Of a stretch of DNA of 6,755 nucleotides, positions 5,925 to 6,755 are shown piece by piece. Made by a program: the position numbers and the translations under genes. The notes beneath the pieces are model-generated. The model searched no databases, had not been told where the DNA came from, and saw only the letters and a program-made list of their open reading frames with translations. This DNA is from Actinocrinis sp046724665. Its GTDB lineage: Bacteria; Actinomycetota; Actinomycetes; Streptomycetales; Catenulisporaceae. The number at the start of each line of letters is the position of its first letter. The first letter of the stretch is position 1. The DNA is taken from positions 1 through 6,755 of the forward strand of contig JBKOWZ010000205.1 in NCBI GenBank assembly GCA_046724665.1, given 5' to 3'.

Positions 5925-5955
5925 TTGACAGCTACGCCATACCCGGACATAAGCT
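5925..5955 (+). promoter_or_regulatory. SigA/HrdB-type promoter facing right
   Basis: A perfect -35 TTGACA (5925-5930) is followed by two overlapping -10 candidates: CATAAG (5948-5953, 17-base spacer, four of six matches to TATAAT) and TAAGCT (5950-5955, TANNNT pattern, 19-base spacer). Start of transcription would be near 5960, giving a leader of about 190 bases to the membrane-protein gene at 6155. The -35 is strong and the -10 only fair. Confidence 0.45.
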
Positions 5956-6154
5956 CGCGAATCTCGGAGATCGCCACGGTGGGCGCCGAACCCGCGCGGC
6001 GCTGTGGAAACCGCGAGAGCCCCCGAGTGGCAAACTGTTGGTCAAAATCGCCGGAAAGGGCCGCTCGGGCGGCAGCAAGCAGGAAGAATAAGTAGCCCGT
6101 CCAAGCGAAAGCAGTGCCTCCGGGCCCCTGCCCCTGGAGTAGGAAGGCGAGCCG

Positions 6155-6755
6155 ATGAGCGGCGCCGCGGTGGAGCCGCGCCGGCCCGCGGACCAGGACG
6201 CGACCCGCTACGTGTGCGCGGCGGCCCACGTCGATCCCGACTTCGCCCGCCGGGCGGTGCGCGAACTGCTGGTCGCCGAGCAGCGGCTGCCCGTGCCGCA
6301 CCCGTCGCTCGACCTGCTGACCATCGCGCGCCACAGCATCGCCTCGCGTGCCCGCAGGCTCTACCGCGACAGCGCGATCGTGGTCGTCCTCGCGCTCGCC
6401 GCCGCGCTCGGCGGATGGAGCGTCGTCGCCTGGTACGCCTCGCTGGCCGGGCTCTGGCTGATCGTGCGGGCCGCGCTGCGCCCGGACGCCGGGGCGGTGG
6501 CGCGCAACATCGGGCTGCTCGCCGCGCTGGCGTGGAGCTTCGCCGCGCTCGTGCTGGTCTCGCTCGCGGCGACCGGCGCCGATCCGTTCGGGCTGCGCGA
6601 GGCCTGGCACCTTCCCCAGCCCGGCGGCGTCGGCGCGGCCGTACGGCTCGGCGCTCCGGCGGCCGCGGCGGTGTTTTGCTGGCTCGCTGTGCTCGCCGAG
6701 GAGGTCGCGGCCTATGTGACGGTCGCCGAGCGGCTGCGCCGCGACCGGTTCACCC
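6155..6755 (+). CDS. Polytopic membrane protein, 3' end cut off
   Basis: The frame stays open from ATG 6155 to the window edge: 200 complete codons and no stop. Shine-Dalgarno AGGAAGG (6141-6147) is seven bases upstream. An N-terminal cytoplasmic segment (1-73) contains RYVCAAAHVDPDFARRAVRE (18-37) and LDLLTIARHSIASRARR (52-68), a compact, possibly conserved, soluble lead domain. Hydrophobic segments follow at about 74-89, 90-107, 119-140 and 168-190, with Arg/Asp-rich connections. I recall similar unnamed integral membrane proteins in Streptomyces, with a Cys-Ala-Ala-Ala-type N-terminal motif before the membrane part, but cannot give a function or family name. It is divergent from rbpA and probably uses the TTGACA promoter at 5925. 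Codon use matches the other genes, so it is a real gene. Confidence 0.85.
   Translation, partial: MSGAAVEPRRPADQDATRYVCAAAHVDPDFARRAVRELLVAEQRLPVPHPSLDLLTIARHSIASRARRLYRDSAIVVVLALAAALGGWSVVAWYASLAGLWLIVRAALRPDAGAVARNIGLLAALAWSFAALVLVSLAATGADPFGLREAWHLPQPGGVGAAVRLGAPAAAAVFCWLAVLAEEVAAYVTVAERLRRDRFT

Larger units (their letters stand above)
5800..6154. other. Divergent intergenic region with two promoters
   Basis: This is 355 bases between rbpA (leftward) and the membrane protein gene (rightward). The left part holds the rbpA leader with Shine-Dalgarno AGGAGG (5810-5815, minus), a triple CCGT repeat (5849-5860) and the SigR-like promoter. A TTGACA box at 5925 faces right. From about 5930 to 6110 the sequence is clearly richer in A/T than the flanking genes and has long open frames with only about two-thirds to three-quarters G/C at third positions, too low for a typical gene here. 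A small hairpin GCCGC-TCGG-GCGGC lies at 6060-6073. I recognise no known riboswitch or sRNA. Shine-Dalgarno AGGAAGG (6141-6147) belongs to the next gene. Confidence 0.6.

Noticed and set aside
4271..6610. A 779-codon minus-strand open frame across ppm1, rbpA and the membrane gene
   Set aside because: It is antisense to two genes and an alternative frame of rbpA. Its product is low-complexity Arg/Gly/Ala without domains, the usual artefact of scarce stop codons in high-GC DNA.
1..6755. CRISPR array, tRNA, rRNA, insertion sequence or phage attachment site
   Set aside because: I found no regularly spaced repeats, no cloverleaf or rRNA-like sequence, and no transposase or integrase coding sequence on either strand.

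Overview
The window is about 6.8 kb of very GC-rich DNA with strong G/C at third codon positions, from an actinobacterium. RbpA, found only in actinobacteria, is present in its zinc-binding form as in Streptomyces. It lies convergent to lnt-ppm1, the same relative arrangement as M. tuberculosis Rv2050 (RbpA) and Rv2051c (the fused Lnt-Ppm1). A Streptomyces-like or related order is likely; the genus cannot be fixed from the sequence.

Layout, left to right. At 29-108 there is a GC-rich hairpin with a U-tract that ends the leftward gene at 109-411, a 100-residue ABM-like (dimeric alpha/beta barrel) protein. A 275-base divergent spacer with a perfect 14-bp palindrome follows. At 687-2411 (+) is a YtcJ-type metal-dependent amidohydrolase. 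A 69-base gap carrying a near-leaderless promoter leads into lnt (2481-4304) and ppm1 (4301-5098), which overlap by GTGA. A strong 12-bp hairpin (5115-5143) separates ppm1 from the convergent rbpA (5209-5799, -). The rbpA leader has a good match to a SigR/SigH thiol-stress promoter. Back to back with it is a TTGACA-type promoter facing right, then about 190 bases of relatively A-rich unexplained leader. Last is a polytopic membrane protein (6155 onward) cut by the window edge.

How the genes fit together. Lnt (N-acylation of lipoproteins) and Ppm1 (polyprenyl-phosphate-mannose synthesis, feeding protein O-mannosylation and, where present, lipoglycans) form a membrane-envelope module. In mycobacteria Lnt also anchors Ppm1 to the membrane. 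RbpA is a transcription factor that stabilises sigma-bound RNA polymerase; in S. coelicolor it is induced through SigR.

Most of the window is conserved housekeeping DNA, and I see no defence system, mobile element, CRISPR array or RNA gene. The most unusual feature is an acid-free, Lys/Ala/Ser/Pro-rich histone-H1-like tail that makes RbpA 196 residues long instead of about 110-125. The best unexplained stretch is 5925-6154.
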